Source: Phycisphaerales bacterium (GTDB lineage Bacteria; Planctomycetota; Phycisphaerae; Phycisphaerales; UBA1924). From it: a stretch of DNA of 64,000 bases. Below are positions 6,876-14,529 of this stretch, piece by piece. The DNA lies in the NCBI GenBank assembly GCA_029260455.1, contig JAJDDF010000005.1, forward strand, positions 1 through 64,000, read 5' to 3'. A model generated the notes under the pieces. The model searched no databases and was not told where the DNA came from. It worked only from the letters and a program-made list of their open reading frames with translations. Position 1 is the first letter of the stretch. Every line of letters begins with the position of its first letter. The translations under genes and the position numbers were made by a program.

Positions 6876-8717
6876 TCATCGTTCTGGGGATCGTGCCTTC
6901 TGCACTTTGCCGACACGCAAGTCGTACAGCGTCAGGAGGAGGAAGACATGAAAGAGACGGTCGGCCAACACAGTGCCGAAGCCAGCATCATCAATCAGCC
7001 CGTGGCAGGTTCGGTCGCGTGCATTCCAACCAACGTCCTCCGTCAGCACAAGCCGAAGGTAGAAGCACATATCCTCTCCAGCGCTCTTCAACAGTACTTT
7101 GTAAGAGTCAGACTGTTTGTTCAATATCGTGCTCAGCGTCAGCTGGCGCCAATTGGCATTGTCTCTGGAAGTGCTCGTGGAAGTACCCAGCGCGTCAACC
7201 AAAAGTCGCAGAGCATGCTCAAATTGCGGAACAATCAAGTGCACGAACGTCGCCGCGTCACCTACTAGGTACGCTGCGAAGGCCCGAGCCCGAAGACCTC
7301 GTCGCGCCAGTGGGAATAGTCCACACGCTTCGCCGAACGATGCCAGTTGTTCTGGCCTCAATTCATAACGGATAACAAAGCGGTCAATCGCAGATCGCAT
7401 GTAGTGCCCATCGTGGTGCGCAAAATACATGCGGTAGACGTGAGCCATTCGACGATCAGGATCCTCTTGCGCAGCAGGGACGTGGTGCACATTCCCCGTA
7501 TCCGAGTCAATGATCTCCATTGGCATCATGCTCTGGATTGGGGCATTATTTGCTATTTGCTTTAGTGCGTCCTGTAATTCCGTCAATGCCGGGAGAAACG
7601 CGACCGCGAGTCTGCGCCTTGCTACTTCGACCCCTCCAGCTGTAGTCTCGTTCGCATGCGCTTCCAGATCAGCCACAGATATCTTGTATTCCTGCGATAT
7701 CACGCCCATTTCCGCCCGCGACCGACGATTACCTTCTTCAAGCCCTCGCTTTGCACGCTGCGCATCTTCTCGCAGGCCTGCAGCTGCGTAGAGCCCATGG
7801 GCGTTGCGCATCAGCGACGCTTGTTGCATCCCAGACGCCCTCGACGCAACTTGCTCATACAAGCTACCCGTCTGCCGGACAATAGCTAGTTCTGCATCCC
7901 TATCGTTTGACATTCGATGGAGGCGGATCAACCTCTCAGCGTAATCACGTGCCCGATACGCATCCCTCGTTGAGGCCACTCGGTTGTACGCTTTCTGTAA
8001 CGCTTCTGCGAGAGAAATGACCTCACTGTCAGGGAGCGTGTTCTCCTCCAAAAGCGTATCAACCGCGCTCAGCAGCACTCGGTTTTCTTCCGCCCCAACC
8101 GGCGAGTAGCAAGCCGCTTGAATGTATTTTGCGCGTGCCTGAGCGGTTCGGGATTCGTCCTTGATGCTTTTCGCAAGGCGGAACGCACGATCCAATCGCC
8201 GTCCCCAATCGAACGAGTCCCTGTTCCAGTCACCCTCCGTCAGATAAGCGTCGATGGCGGCTCGGGCATCGCCAACGAGACGCCTAGTGCCCGCAAGCGG
8301 AGCGATATCCCACGCACCGTCCGCATACCGTGCTACACCCACCGGGTGAGTCACAACGCCCACGCGAGCCCGCCAAGTCTCAACCACCTCCGCAGTGAGG
8401 CACTCGCGCGGAGGATTCGTGATCACCTTCCCATCATTGTCCTGCAATTCCGCCCATGGCCCAAAGTACGTGTTGCCCCAACAGTGAGGTTGCTTGAACG
8501 TAGCCATGAGTTGAAATGCAATGGCGTCGGACAGCAATTGGAGTCGCGTTGTCTCGTCAATTCCTTCGGTCGCGCTCAAGCTCCCCAGCACGCGACCGAG
8601 CATAGGTATCGCCAAGCTAGCCCGGTTGGCTATGAGAGCATCAGTGATCAGCTCATCGATCGGTGTCGGCCACTCAGCGAGTCTGGCCTTGTAGCGCTCA
8701 GTCAGTCCATCGCTCAT
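6876..8717 (-). CDS. DUF4209/HEPN-like protein, last gene of the sigma-IrrE cluster
   Basis: The 613-residue product is mostly helical with no signal peptide or membrane helices. Its C-terminus carries RDRTCHG (567-573) followed by a hydrophobic helix (DRLFHVFLLLTLYDLR). This resembles the DUF4209 signature RNxxxHG and also fits the Rx4H pattern of HEPN ribonucleases. The N-terminal 550 residues contain TPR-like helices (EALQKAYNRVASTRDAYRAR, ERLIRLHRMSNDRDAELA) and may be a sensor or assembly region. It is 14 bases downstream of the ImmA/IrrE gene and is the fourth member of a minus-strand set. RNase activity is a hypothesis: Asn is replaced by Asp in the motif. ATG 8717 is the only good start. 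Confidence 0.65.
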   Translation of the reverse strand: MSDGLTERYKARLAEWPTPIDELITDALIANRASLAIPMLGRVLGSLSATEGIDETTRLQLLSDAIAFQLMATFKQPHCWGNTYFGPWAELQDNDGKVITNPPRECLTAEVVETWRARVGVVTHPVGVARYADGAWDIAPLAGTRRLVGDARAAIDAYLTEGDWNRDSFDWGRRLDRAFRLAKSIKDESRTAQARAKYIQAACYSPVGAEENRVLLSAVDTLLEENTLPDSEVISLAEALQKAYNRVASTRDAYRARDYAERLIRLHRMSNDRDAELAIVRQTGSLYEQVASRASGMQQASLMRNAHGLYAAAGLREDAQRAKRGLEEGNRRSRAEMGVISQEYKISVADLEAHANETTAGGVEVARRRLAVAFLPALTELQDALKQIANNAPIQSMMPMEIIDSDTGNVHHVPAAQEDPDRRMAHVYRMYFAHHDGHYMRSAIDRFVIRYELRPEQLASFGEACGLFPLARRGLRARAFAAYLVGDAATFVHLIVPQFEHALRLLVDALGTSTSTSRDNANWRQLTLSTILNKQSDSYKVLLKSAGEDMCFYLRLVLTEDVGWNARDRTCHGLIDDAGFGTVLADRLFHVFLLLTLYDLRVGKVQKARSPER

Positions 8718-8731
8718 GTACGCTCCATGCC

Positions 8732-9613
8732 CTAATCGCGATCATCCCACTGAGAAGGAAGCTCGTCTTCATCAGCGGCCAAGAACACCATTACACACCT
8801 GCTATACGGAATGACTAGATAAAATTCCTGGACGTCAATTACGTCGCAGTTACCCTCAAGCCATTGATGCGCACGTCCAACGCCGTCGCCTTCTCGAAAG
8901 ATGCTGCAAGACGAATCAGCCCCAACAAAGCACTTAGCATCGCCGCTTGAAGGGGCCACATTGCGCCTCGTCCGCCACAGCCCAATCCGTTTGAATGCTT
9001 CAGATGCGAATCCCCATTGGATGACACTATCGCGTACACAGAGAGTGGCGCAGGGAAAGTCTGACAATTGCGTCCACCGGACCATCATGCTCGTGAGGCT
9101 TACATCAAACCGGTTTGCCGCCTGCTTGATGCTTTCCATAGTTGAATCAAGTTCGCAGTTCACCTGAGGCCCGACGAGATACTTCGGCATCAATAAGCCC
9201 GCGGCAAATGCATCGGCCTGGCGTTCGACTTCCTTGTCGGATTCAAATTCGGTAAAGGACTCGATCGCTTGACGCCGTTGCACGAGGAATTCACGGTGTC
9301 TGTCTAGATAATAATGGCCGAGCTCGTGAGCGACGGTGAATCGTACTTTGGAGTGTTCCGATCCATTGTGAGGCCATTGGTTGTACTTGGTGTTGTAGAG
9401 CAGCAGGAATCGTCCGTCATGGTAACTCAGTCGTCCGTCGAAGCTATCACGAAAATCGTCGCCCTCGGCAAGAATCTGATTGCTCTCGGATGCAATCACT
9501 TTGAAGGGGTCAACGGGAGCGGTGTGAAAGCAGTTGAGCTTGGCAATCTCTTCGCCCTTACTCATCGCGAAATCACGTGCAGCCTGATCCAGTTTCCATG
9601 ATGGATCAGCCAC
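8732..9613 (-). CDS. ImmA/IrrE-family metallopeptidase
   Basis: The 293-residue protein has the HExxH zinc motif in FTVAHELGHYYLDRH (His96, Glu97, His100) and the downstream third-ligand block EVERQADAFAAGLLMP (about 129-142), with a winged-helix-like segment (SIKQAANRFDVSLTSMMVRW) after it, as usual in IrrE/ImmA proteins. Such peptidases cleave a partner repressor or regulator on a stress or DNA-damage signal. Here the gene overlaps by eight bases the 123-residue gene upstream, itself overlapping a sigma-factor gene, so the substrate may be encoded in the same operon. The C-terminal 100 residues have no motif I recognise. No secretion signal; it acts in the cytoplasm. Confidence 0.9.
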   Translation of the reverse strand: MADPSWKLDQAARDFAMSKGEEIAKLNCFHTAPVDPFKVIASESNQILAEGDDFRDSFDGRLSYHDGRFLLLYNTKYNQWPHNGSEHSKVRFTVAHELGHYYLDRHREFLVQRRQAIESFTEFESDKEVERQADAFAAGLLMPKYLVGPQVNCELDSTMESIKQAANRFDVSLTSMMVRWTQLSDFPCATLCVRDSVIQWGFASEAFKRIGLWRTRRNVAPSSGDAKCFVGADSSCSIFREGDGVGRAHQWLEGNCDVIDVQEFYLVIPYSRCVMVFLAADEDELPSQWDDRD

Positions 9614-9977
9614 CTAATTTCTCTCCATCCGTCTTGCGGTCCCTGCTAGCAGCACGCTCCTCCAGCGCCTTGACCTTCGCAGCAAGATCGGGCGGAAGTG
9701 GTTTGTTCTTGCTTCGGCAAAGAGCGAATTCTTCTTGTTCTTTTGGACTCAGCGAGGAATCCAAGATCGACGGAGGCGTAGAGCGATCTGGAAATACTGG
9801 TTCCTGCCCGTTGATCTTGCGAAGCATTCGCTGAAGCTTTTCATCGCTGATCGGCTGGTCGCCGATTGCATCAAGCATTCTCTCTATATCCACGCTCCTC
9901 GCCGGTCGATAGCCCTTCGGAACCAACGCGCGGTTGAGCAGTGCATCACGTTCATCACTACGGTGCGAATTACTCAC
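9606..9977 (-). CDS. Uncharacterised 123-residue protein between sigma factor and IrrE peptidase
   Basis: The product is small, soluble, highly charged and proline-rich, without cysteine clusters or membrane segments. The middle (PARSVDIERMLDAIGDQP, DEKLQRMLRKINGQEP) is predicted helical; the last 45 residues are charged and probably flexible. I recognise no domain. It overlaps the sigma-factor gene by eight bases and the peptidase gene by eight bases, so all three should be made in similar amounts. By position it is a candidate partner, inhibitor or peptidase substrate, for example an anti-sigma protein cut by the IrrE-like enzyme. That role is inference from layout only. Confidence 0.7.
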   Translation of the reverse strand: MSNSHRSDERDALLNRALVPKGYRPARSVDIERMLDAIGDQPISDEKLQRMLRKINGQEPVFPDRSTPPSILDSSLSPKEQEEFALCRSKNKPLPPDLAAKVKALEERAASRDRKTDGEKLGG

Positions 9978-10638
9978 TGGGTGACCTCAAGTCTGAAATG
10001 TCATGGTTCTTCTTCTTCATACAGCGTTCTAGGCTATCCCACCCACGCTTCTTGTACACACGGATGTCGCCACCGGGGATAGGTGTACCGCCTCTATGCT
10101 TTGCTCCTAGCTCTCTTCCGAGCGTTGCTGCTTCGAGCACATATGCCCCTGCGTCACTGAATGCTCGCAAGATGTCCTGCTGAAGCGCTGGCAGGGATTC
10201 CCAGCACTTTCTCAGCGCCTCTTGTAAAGGCGATGGATTGGGACCAACGTCATCAGGAGCATCCGCGTCCTGTTCGTCAGCCTGAACCTTTTCAAAATAT
10301 TTCGCATCCCACTTTTCTTCTTTGAGTTTCGCCTTCTGCCACGCGAGCCGCCCTGAAATACGCTCCGCAGCAACGTTTGTTGCGATCTTGTAGAGCACAG
10401 TTCCGACCTTCGCCTTGTTGGGATCATACTCTTCGCGCCATTCCCAAAACCTCATCATCGCCTCGCAAACGATGTCTTCGGCGTCGTCCACGCTCACTGA
10501 ATAGCGCTTTCTGATGGCGAATAGCACCCGGCCACCCCACGCATTGAGTATTGCTCCCTTCGCGGATTCATCGCCCTCCCACAACCTGAGCGTGAGATCG
10601 TCCTGAAGGTCCGCTAGCGTTCCTTTGTTGATCGCCAT
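9970..10638 (-). CDS. Sigma-70-family RNA polymerase sigma factor (ECF-like)
   Basis: The 222-residue protein has a region-2-like segment (VDDAEDIVCEAMMRFWEW through VGTVLYKIATNVAAERIS, about 50-100), which binds polymerase and the -10 element, and a C-terminal segment (about 145-215) with LPALQQDILRAF and ATLGRELGAKHRGG in the place of the region-4 helix-turn-helix. The linker (KAKLKEEKWDAKYFEKV) is longer than usual. It is the first gene of a four-gene minus-strand cluster with 8, 8 and -14 base junctions. It may direct transcription of its own operon or of nearby defence-like genes. The family assignment is good; the target promoters are unknown. Confidence 0.8.
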   Translation of the reverse strand: MAINKGTLADLQDDLTLRLWEGDESAKGAILNAWGGRVLFAIRKRYSVSVDDAEDIVCEAMMRFWEWREEYDPNKAKVGTVLYKIATNVAAERISGRLAWQKAKLKEEKWDAKYFEKVQADEQDADAPDDVGPNPSPLQEALRKCWESLPALQQDILRAFSDAGAYVLEAATLGRELGAKHRGGTPIPGGDIRVYKKRGWDSLERCMKKKNHDISDLRSPSE

Positions 10639-10851
10639 TTCCGATTGTCCCTCAACGGCCAGCTAATCTCGTCTTTGGGTTATGCGAAGAGCCGTTACAC
10701 CCTGGCCATGCGCCTGAGCGACGGCCTCTCGATCACCTCGGCCTGCGCACTGTAACGCGACCTCGCATCACTGTATGGAGGGCGGGTGTGGAGCAGTGCA
10801 AAGTGCGCTGCCGCGCCGCGGCCCAACTGTTCAAGCTGGTGAGTACTAATT

Positions 10852-11526
10852 ATGAAAGAACAAACCGAACACGGCTGCCAAGATGAGCATTTGTCCACGA
10901 ATTCGTGCGACAACACACATTTTTGTGTCAATACAGAGGGCACTCAACATCCGTGGGATCGTCCCCACATTGCCTCCGAGGAGATTGCCAAGTTGGGCGG
11001 ATGGGATCCCAGCCAGGGCGTCATTGAGGTTCACGAGGACAATACCGAGCGCACCCTGGCGCCAGGTGAAGTTGTTCATCTTGAGCCGGGCCGTGCCTTC
11101 TGCCGTCGCGTCCGGTGGAAGCGCGGTCTTGTTCGGGCCGACCGCATTGAGGAGGAGATCGCGCTGCTTCGCCGTGCATTCCCGGGCCTTGATCAACGCG
11201 AAAACTGGATTCGCCTGCCTGGCCTCCGGCTCCCGCCCGGTTGGTCACCCAATCAGGTCGATGTCGCTTTTCAGATCGCTGATGCATTCCCCGGTGCGCC
11301 GCCTTACGGCATTTTTGTTCCGGCAGGTGTTCGGTTCAATGGTGCTGTGCCGCAGAATTATGCCGAACCTGCTGGCAGCCAACCGCCCTTTGGCGGGACT
11401 TGGGGAGTCTTCTCGTGGTCGGTCGCCGACGCGGCGGACTGGCGTCCTAGCACCAACGTCGAGCACGGCGTCAATCTCCTTCAATGGGTACGTGGCTTCG
11501 AGCAACGGTTCAAGGAGGGGTTGTGA
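10852..11526 (+). CDS. Ubiquitin-like domain fused to E2-like domain (Prok-E2 type), no E2 cysteine
   Basis: The 224-residue protein has two parts. Residues 22-92 resemble the prokaryotic multi-ubiquitin beta-grasp fold (SEEIAKLGGWDPSQGVIEV, DNTERTLAPGEVVHLEPG, ending KRG at 90-92). Residues 93-224 resemble a bacterial E2/UBC domain of the Prok-E2 E type (PGWSPNQVDVAFQI, GAPPYGIFVPAGVRFNGA, PPFGGTWGVFSW, DWRPS). All four cysteines (9, 19, 25, 84) lie in the first part; the E2-like part has none, so it cannot form a normal E2 thioester. The gene heads an operon: one base is left between its TGA and the JAMM gene ATG, followed by an E1-like gene. Family and operon type are established for bacterial Ub-like systems; function here is unknown. 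Confidence 0.8.
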   Translation: MKEQTEHGCQDEHLSTNSCDNTHFCVNTEGTQHPWDRPHIASEEIAKLGGWDPSQGVIEVHEDNTERTLAPGEVVHLEPGRAFCRRVRWKRGLVRADRIEEEIALLRRAFPGLDQRENWIRLPGLRLPPGWSPNQVDVAFQIADAFPGAPPYGIFVPAGVRFNGAVPQNYAEPAGSQPPFGGTWGVFSWSVADAADWRPSTNVEHGVNLLQWVRGFEQRFKEGL

Positions 11527-12069
11527 ATGCAGAACGCTACCATCACATTCGCTGCGAGCGGCTTTGATCGTGTGCGGTCGCACCTACTCCCGGAGAACGG
11601 AATGTGCGAAGAGGCCGCGTTTCTTTTTGCGCACATCGACGAAAATCCAGATGAGTTATCGCTTAACGTGATCGACGAAATGCTGATCCCGCCAAGCGGA
11701 TTTGTCAGCCGGTCGCAGTTTTTTCTTGAGCTCACTGATGAAACCCGAGCAACGGTCATCAAGCACGCCCATGATCTCCATGCGGGATTGATCGAGTGCC
11801 ATTCCCACCCGACGCAGCGCGGGGCTTGCTTCTCATGGAGCGACTTTCACGGCTTCGATGAATTCGTCCCGCACGTCACTTGGCGACTGGGCGGGCGGCC
11901 GTATGCCGCGATCGTATTCGCAACTGACTCCGTAGATGCACTCTTATGGACGCGCAAAGCCGAGGGGCCCGTTGCCATTGATGCAATTCAGGCGAATGGT
12001 CGTTTGATCAATCCGACCCGCCAGACCCTTGCAAACTGGAGCAAGATTTATGAACGATGCTCGATTTGA
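11527..12069 (+). CDS. JAB/MPN (JAMM) metallopeptidase of the Ub-like operon
   Basis: The 180-residue protein is a single MPN domain. The JAMM residues are visible: Glu28/29 near the start (GMCEEAAFLF), then ECHSHPTQRGACFSWSD with His92, His94, Ser103 and Asp106. The spacing between HxH and Ser is one residue longer than the usual HSHP-x5-PSxxD form. In eukaryotes and in bacterial Ub-like systems (Cap3, BilD) this fold removes ubiquitin-like proteins from targets or trims precursors. The start directly follows the Ub-E2 stop codon, and the last 20 bases overlap the E1-like gene. It probably acts on the Ub-like domain encoded upstream. Confidence 0.88.
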   Translation: MQNATITFAASGFDRVRSHLLPENGMCEEAAFLFAHIDENPDELSLNVIDEMLIPPSGFVSRSQFFLELTDETRATVIKHAHDLHAGLIECHSHPTQRGACFSWSDFHGFDEFVPHVTWRLGGRPYAAIVFATDSVDALLWTRKAEGPVAIDAIQANGRLINPTRQTLANWSKIYERCSI

Positions 12070-12961
12070 TCGTCAACTTCCGCTTCTCGGAGCCGAGGGG
12101 CAACGGCGGCTTCGGGCCGCCAACGTCGCGGTCGTGGGCGCGGGTGGCACGGGCAGTGTAGTTGTGCCGCAACTGGCACTTCTTGGAGTCGGGCGTATTG
12201 CCATCATCGACCACGATGAATTGGACGAGAGCAACCGCAATCGGCACTTCTGTGCGAGGTACAACGACCCAATTCCCGGCACACGAAAGGTGGACATCGC
12301 ACAGAGGATGGTACTCAATTACGACCGAACAATTAGAGTAGATGTCGTATCCAGTAGCTTGCTCAGTCGAGCGGGCTTTGAAGCGGTGAAATCCGCTGAC
12401 TTCGTGTTCGGCTGCGTGGACCTCGAAGGTGTACGGTTGGTCCTGCTTGAGTTGTGCATGGCACACAACAAACCATACATCGACATCGCAACGGGCGTGG
12501 AAGCCGGGCCGCCGCCAATCTACGGAGGCCGGGTCTGCTGTTCACTGCCGGGCGGTGGTTGCCTGGCGTGTTTGGGCGAACTCGACGCGGCGGAGACGGC
12601 GCGTGACCTAGAGTCTGCAAGCCAGCGTCGCGACCGGGAGGCTATCTACGGGATTGACAAGGCAACCCTTGGCGCGCACGGTCCCTCGGTTGTGTCGATC
12701 AATGGCGTTACAGCCTCCCTTGCAGCTACCGAATTCCTGAAGCTCTGTACCGGGTTGGCGAAACCAACTCGATTGTTGCGGTACGACGGCGGCATGTCTC
12801 GCGTATCGCCGAGTAGGGACGTTCCGGTTGCGGACTGCTATTACTGCAAAGGGCTCGGCGGCTCGGCTGAGGGGGTTGAGGTTGAGCGTTTTTTGCCTAG
12901 AGATGAATTACAGCCGCCTGGCATGACGGTGTCCAAGCAAAAGAGGATTACACATGAATGA
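12050..12961 (+). CDS. E1-like ThiF/MoeB-family adenylyltransferase of the Ub-like operon
   Basis: The 303-residue product (ATG 12050, GGAG nine bases upstream) begins with the Rossmann nucleotide-binding motif VAVVGAGGTGSVVVPQLALLGVG (residues 27 onward, glycines 30-35), followed by IIDHDELDESNRNRH, the acidic and Arg/Asn residues that bind ATP in E1, MoeB and ThiF. Two zinc-binding CxxC pairs are present (CLAC 171-174 and CYYC 263-266). The crossover loop between them (175-212), where thioester-forming E1s carry the catalytic Cys, has none. It should activate the Ub-like C-terminus by adenylation. It overlaps the JAMM gene by 20 bases and the next small gene by eight (ATGAATGA). An in-frame ATG at 12029 is less likely. 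Confidence 0.88.
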   Translation: MNDARFDRQLPLLGAEGQRRLRAANVAVVGAGGTGSVVVPQLALLGVGRIAIIDHDELDESNRNRHFCARYNDPIPGTRKVDIAQRMVLNYDRTIRVDVVSSSLLSRAGFEAVKSADFVFGCVDLEGVRLVLLELCMAHNKPYIDIATGVEAGPPPIYGGRVCCSLPGGGCLACLGELDAAETARDLESASQRRDREAIYGIDKATLGAHGPSVVSINGVTASLAATEFLKLCTGLAKPTRLLRYDGGMSRVSPSRDVPVADCYYCKGLGGSAEGVEVERFLPRDELQPPGMTVSKQKRITHE

Positions 12962-13109
12962 CCCACAGATTATTGACGTGGCCAGATGGTTCTGGCCCTT
13001 GGCCATCCCGGTTTTTAGTTTACTTTGTGCTGCGTTTTTGATCCGATGTCTCATCGGACTAGCACCTCCTTCACGGCATACCTCGCCACGTTCTCATCGT
13101 CGTTGCTAA
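12954..13109 (+). CDS. Small membrane peptide coupled to the Ub-like operon, 51 residues
   Basis: An ATG at 12954 overlaps the E1-like stop as ATGAATGA and is preceded by AGAGG at 12942-12946. It encodes 51 residues with one clear hydrophobic segment (residues 12-37, including WFWPLAIPVFSLLCAAFLIR) and a basic, serine-rich C-terminus. The overlap is the same type that joins other real gene pairs in this genome (for example at 42330-42337). This suggests translation coupled to the E1-like gene. It could anchor a conjugate or act as a membrane effector, but I know no family for it, and such a short frame could be chance. Confidence 0.45.
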   Translation: MNDPQIIDVARWFWPLAIPVFSLLCAAFLIRCLIGLAPPSRHTSPRSHRRC

Positions 13110-13298
13110 GCAGGAACACCGGTTTGCGCCGGACGTGCAGGTCACGGCATCTCTCAGGTGGCGATTCGGCTTGCCGTCTCGGCGTCATTCACGGGATCCA
13201 GGGGGCTCAGTGGAGCTTTTTGTGCCGCCGTGAGGTCGCCGGTTCTACGAATGGACGCTGTAGACTGATGTTACGGACGTAGGTCGCGAGCAATCTCG

Positions 13299-13751
13299 AT
13301 GAATCAAGAAAACATTGCACGTTGCAGACAAATCTGGAATCAGGAAGACATTCCCGTTGTTCTGAGACGGACCGGCAAGGGTGAGCGCCTGCGTGTTCGC
13401 CTCCCATTCGACAAGACGAATTCCGTCTGGCTTCGCAACGGGCGGCGCCTGAGGCCAGAATGGAACAACAAGAGGAAGTTCTGGCAGCTGCCGAAAGCGT
13501 GGTTCAATGACCTTGTTGACCGATCACTTGAGCGGTTCGGGAGCGTCTACATCATCCAGCCGTATCGAGAGCAAGAGAAATGTGCTCCGGCGTGTCAGAA
13601 TGCGACGGGTCACGAGTGCCAGTGCTCGTGCATGGGGCAGCACCACGGCGTTGGTAACGACGGGAGTTGGTTTGAGGTGACCGAGGTCTTCGCGACACGG
13701 TGGGGTGCGAGAGAATTGGCGTGCCGGCTCCTGCAGCGACGGGGAGACTGA
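13299..13751 (+). CDS. Cysteine/histidine-rich probable zinc-binding protein
   Basis: The 150-residue protein has a basic first part (VVLRRTGKGERLRVRLPF, EWNNKRKFWQLPKAWFNDLVDR) and a dense metal-binding-like cluster: CAPACQNATGHECQCSCMGQHHG, given here by residues Cys94, Cys98, His105, Cys107, Cys109, Cys111 and His115-116. It ends with a conserved-looking block (WFEVTEVFATRWGARELACRLL). I recall similar proteins as uncharacterised genes on mobile islands. It follows the Ub-like operon by 190 bases and may or may not belong to it. DNA or RNA binding through zinc is a reasonable guess, not shown. No signal peptide or membrane segment. Confidence 0.7.
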   Translation: MNQENIARCRQIWNQEDIPVVLRRTGKGERLRVRLPFDKTNSVWLRNGRRLRPEWNNKRKFWQLPKAWFNDLVDRSLERFGSVYIIQPYREQEKCAPACQNATGHECQCSCMGQHHGVGNDGSWFEVTEVFATRWGARELACRLLQRRGD

Positions 13752-13917
13752 ATGTTCCCGTATCCGCAGTTCCAGTCGAAGGCTCAGGGCAAAGGTCGTA
13801 GCCTTCTGTGCTTACGTCTGGTTCAATCGCGTCTTGCCGCTCTTTAGAAGAGCACCCGATCACCGAGACCGAAGAAGCAGCCCGCCTCTGCTTTCTCTTC
13901 CTCATTCTCATTCTCAA

Positions 13918-14391
13918 CTACGCCTGGACGTACCGTGCTCTTCCAGCCTTCTTGATCTCTCGGTCCTTGACCATGGCGGAGAGTGCTACTGCAACGGAGT
14001 TGGGGTTGCCGCCGATCTTCTTGGCAATCTCAGAGGGACCGATCCCCTTCTTCGACTTGCCGATGGCCTTGTGAATTGCATCGGGGATGGTCAGACCTGC
14101 GTAAGCGCCGCTGAGCTTTGTGCGGCGTCCCCGTGGAGCGCTGCCTCCAGGCTTGCGACCACTTGATGGAGCTGGCCTCGATGTCTTCGAGCCTCTGCTA
14201 CCGCCAGCGAGTCTGGCGAGCTCAGGCAGCTTCTGCTCCGTGAGTTCTTCATAGGCAGCTGCGACCTCTTCAAGCTCACCAACGAGCGCCTTGGCTTCGT
14301 CTCGCAGCTCTCGAGCCGCTTGCTTTGCCAATCGGTCCGCCTCAGCCAACTTGCTTTCATACTTCGCCCACGCCGATTGTCGCTTTGCCAT
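13918..14391 (-). CDS. Coiled-coil protein with C-terminal winged-helix-like domain
   Basis: From ATG 14391 (MAKRQSAWAKYESKL) the product has 157 residues. Residues 5-70 are a charged heptad-like helix (LAEADRLAKQAARELRDEAK), followed by a basic Ser/Pro/Gly/Arg linker and a C-terminal helix-turn-helix-like unit (TIPDAIHKAIGKSKKGIGPS, EIAKKIGGNPNSVAVALSAM, ending GRARYVQA). The last block resembles winged-helix domains that tell apart DNA sites (GPSEIAKKIGG, then NSVAVALSAM as recognition helix, and a basic wing). It is probably a DNA-binding nucleoid or regulatory protein. It lies alone between the Cys-rich gene and the KAP NTPase. A longer start at 14445 is possible but Cys-rich and less likely. 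Confidence 0.65.
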   Translation of the reverse strand: MAKRQSAWAKYESKLAEADRLAKQAARELRDEAKALVGELEEVAAAYEELTEQKLPELARLAGGSRGSKTSRPAPSSGRKPGGSAPRGRRTKLSGAYAGLTIPDAIHKAIGKSKKGIGPSEIAKKIGGNPNSVAVALSAMVKDREIKKAGRARYVQA

Positions 14392-14529
14392 TCGAAGTCG
14401 CTCCTGAATCCACAAATCTGTGCGTCGAGCATAGCAAAAGCACAAATATGTGTTCTGAGGGCGCGAAGGGCTAAGCCTGAGCCGTCCCGAAGAAGCGAGC
14501 GAAAAGAGCTACGGAGTCACAGGAATCGT

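Noticed and set aside
13552-13917. 121-codon minus-strand frame between the Cys-rich gene and the winged-helix gene
   Set aside because: Low-complexity (MRMRMRKRKQRRAAS) and overlapping the real Cys-rich gene on the opposite strand.
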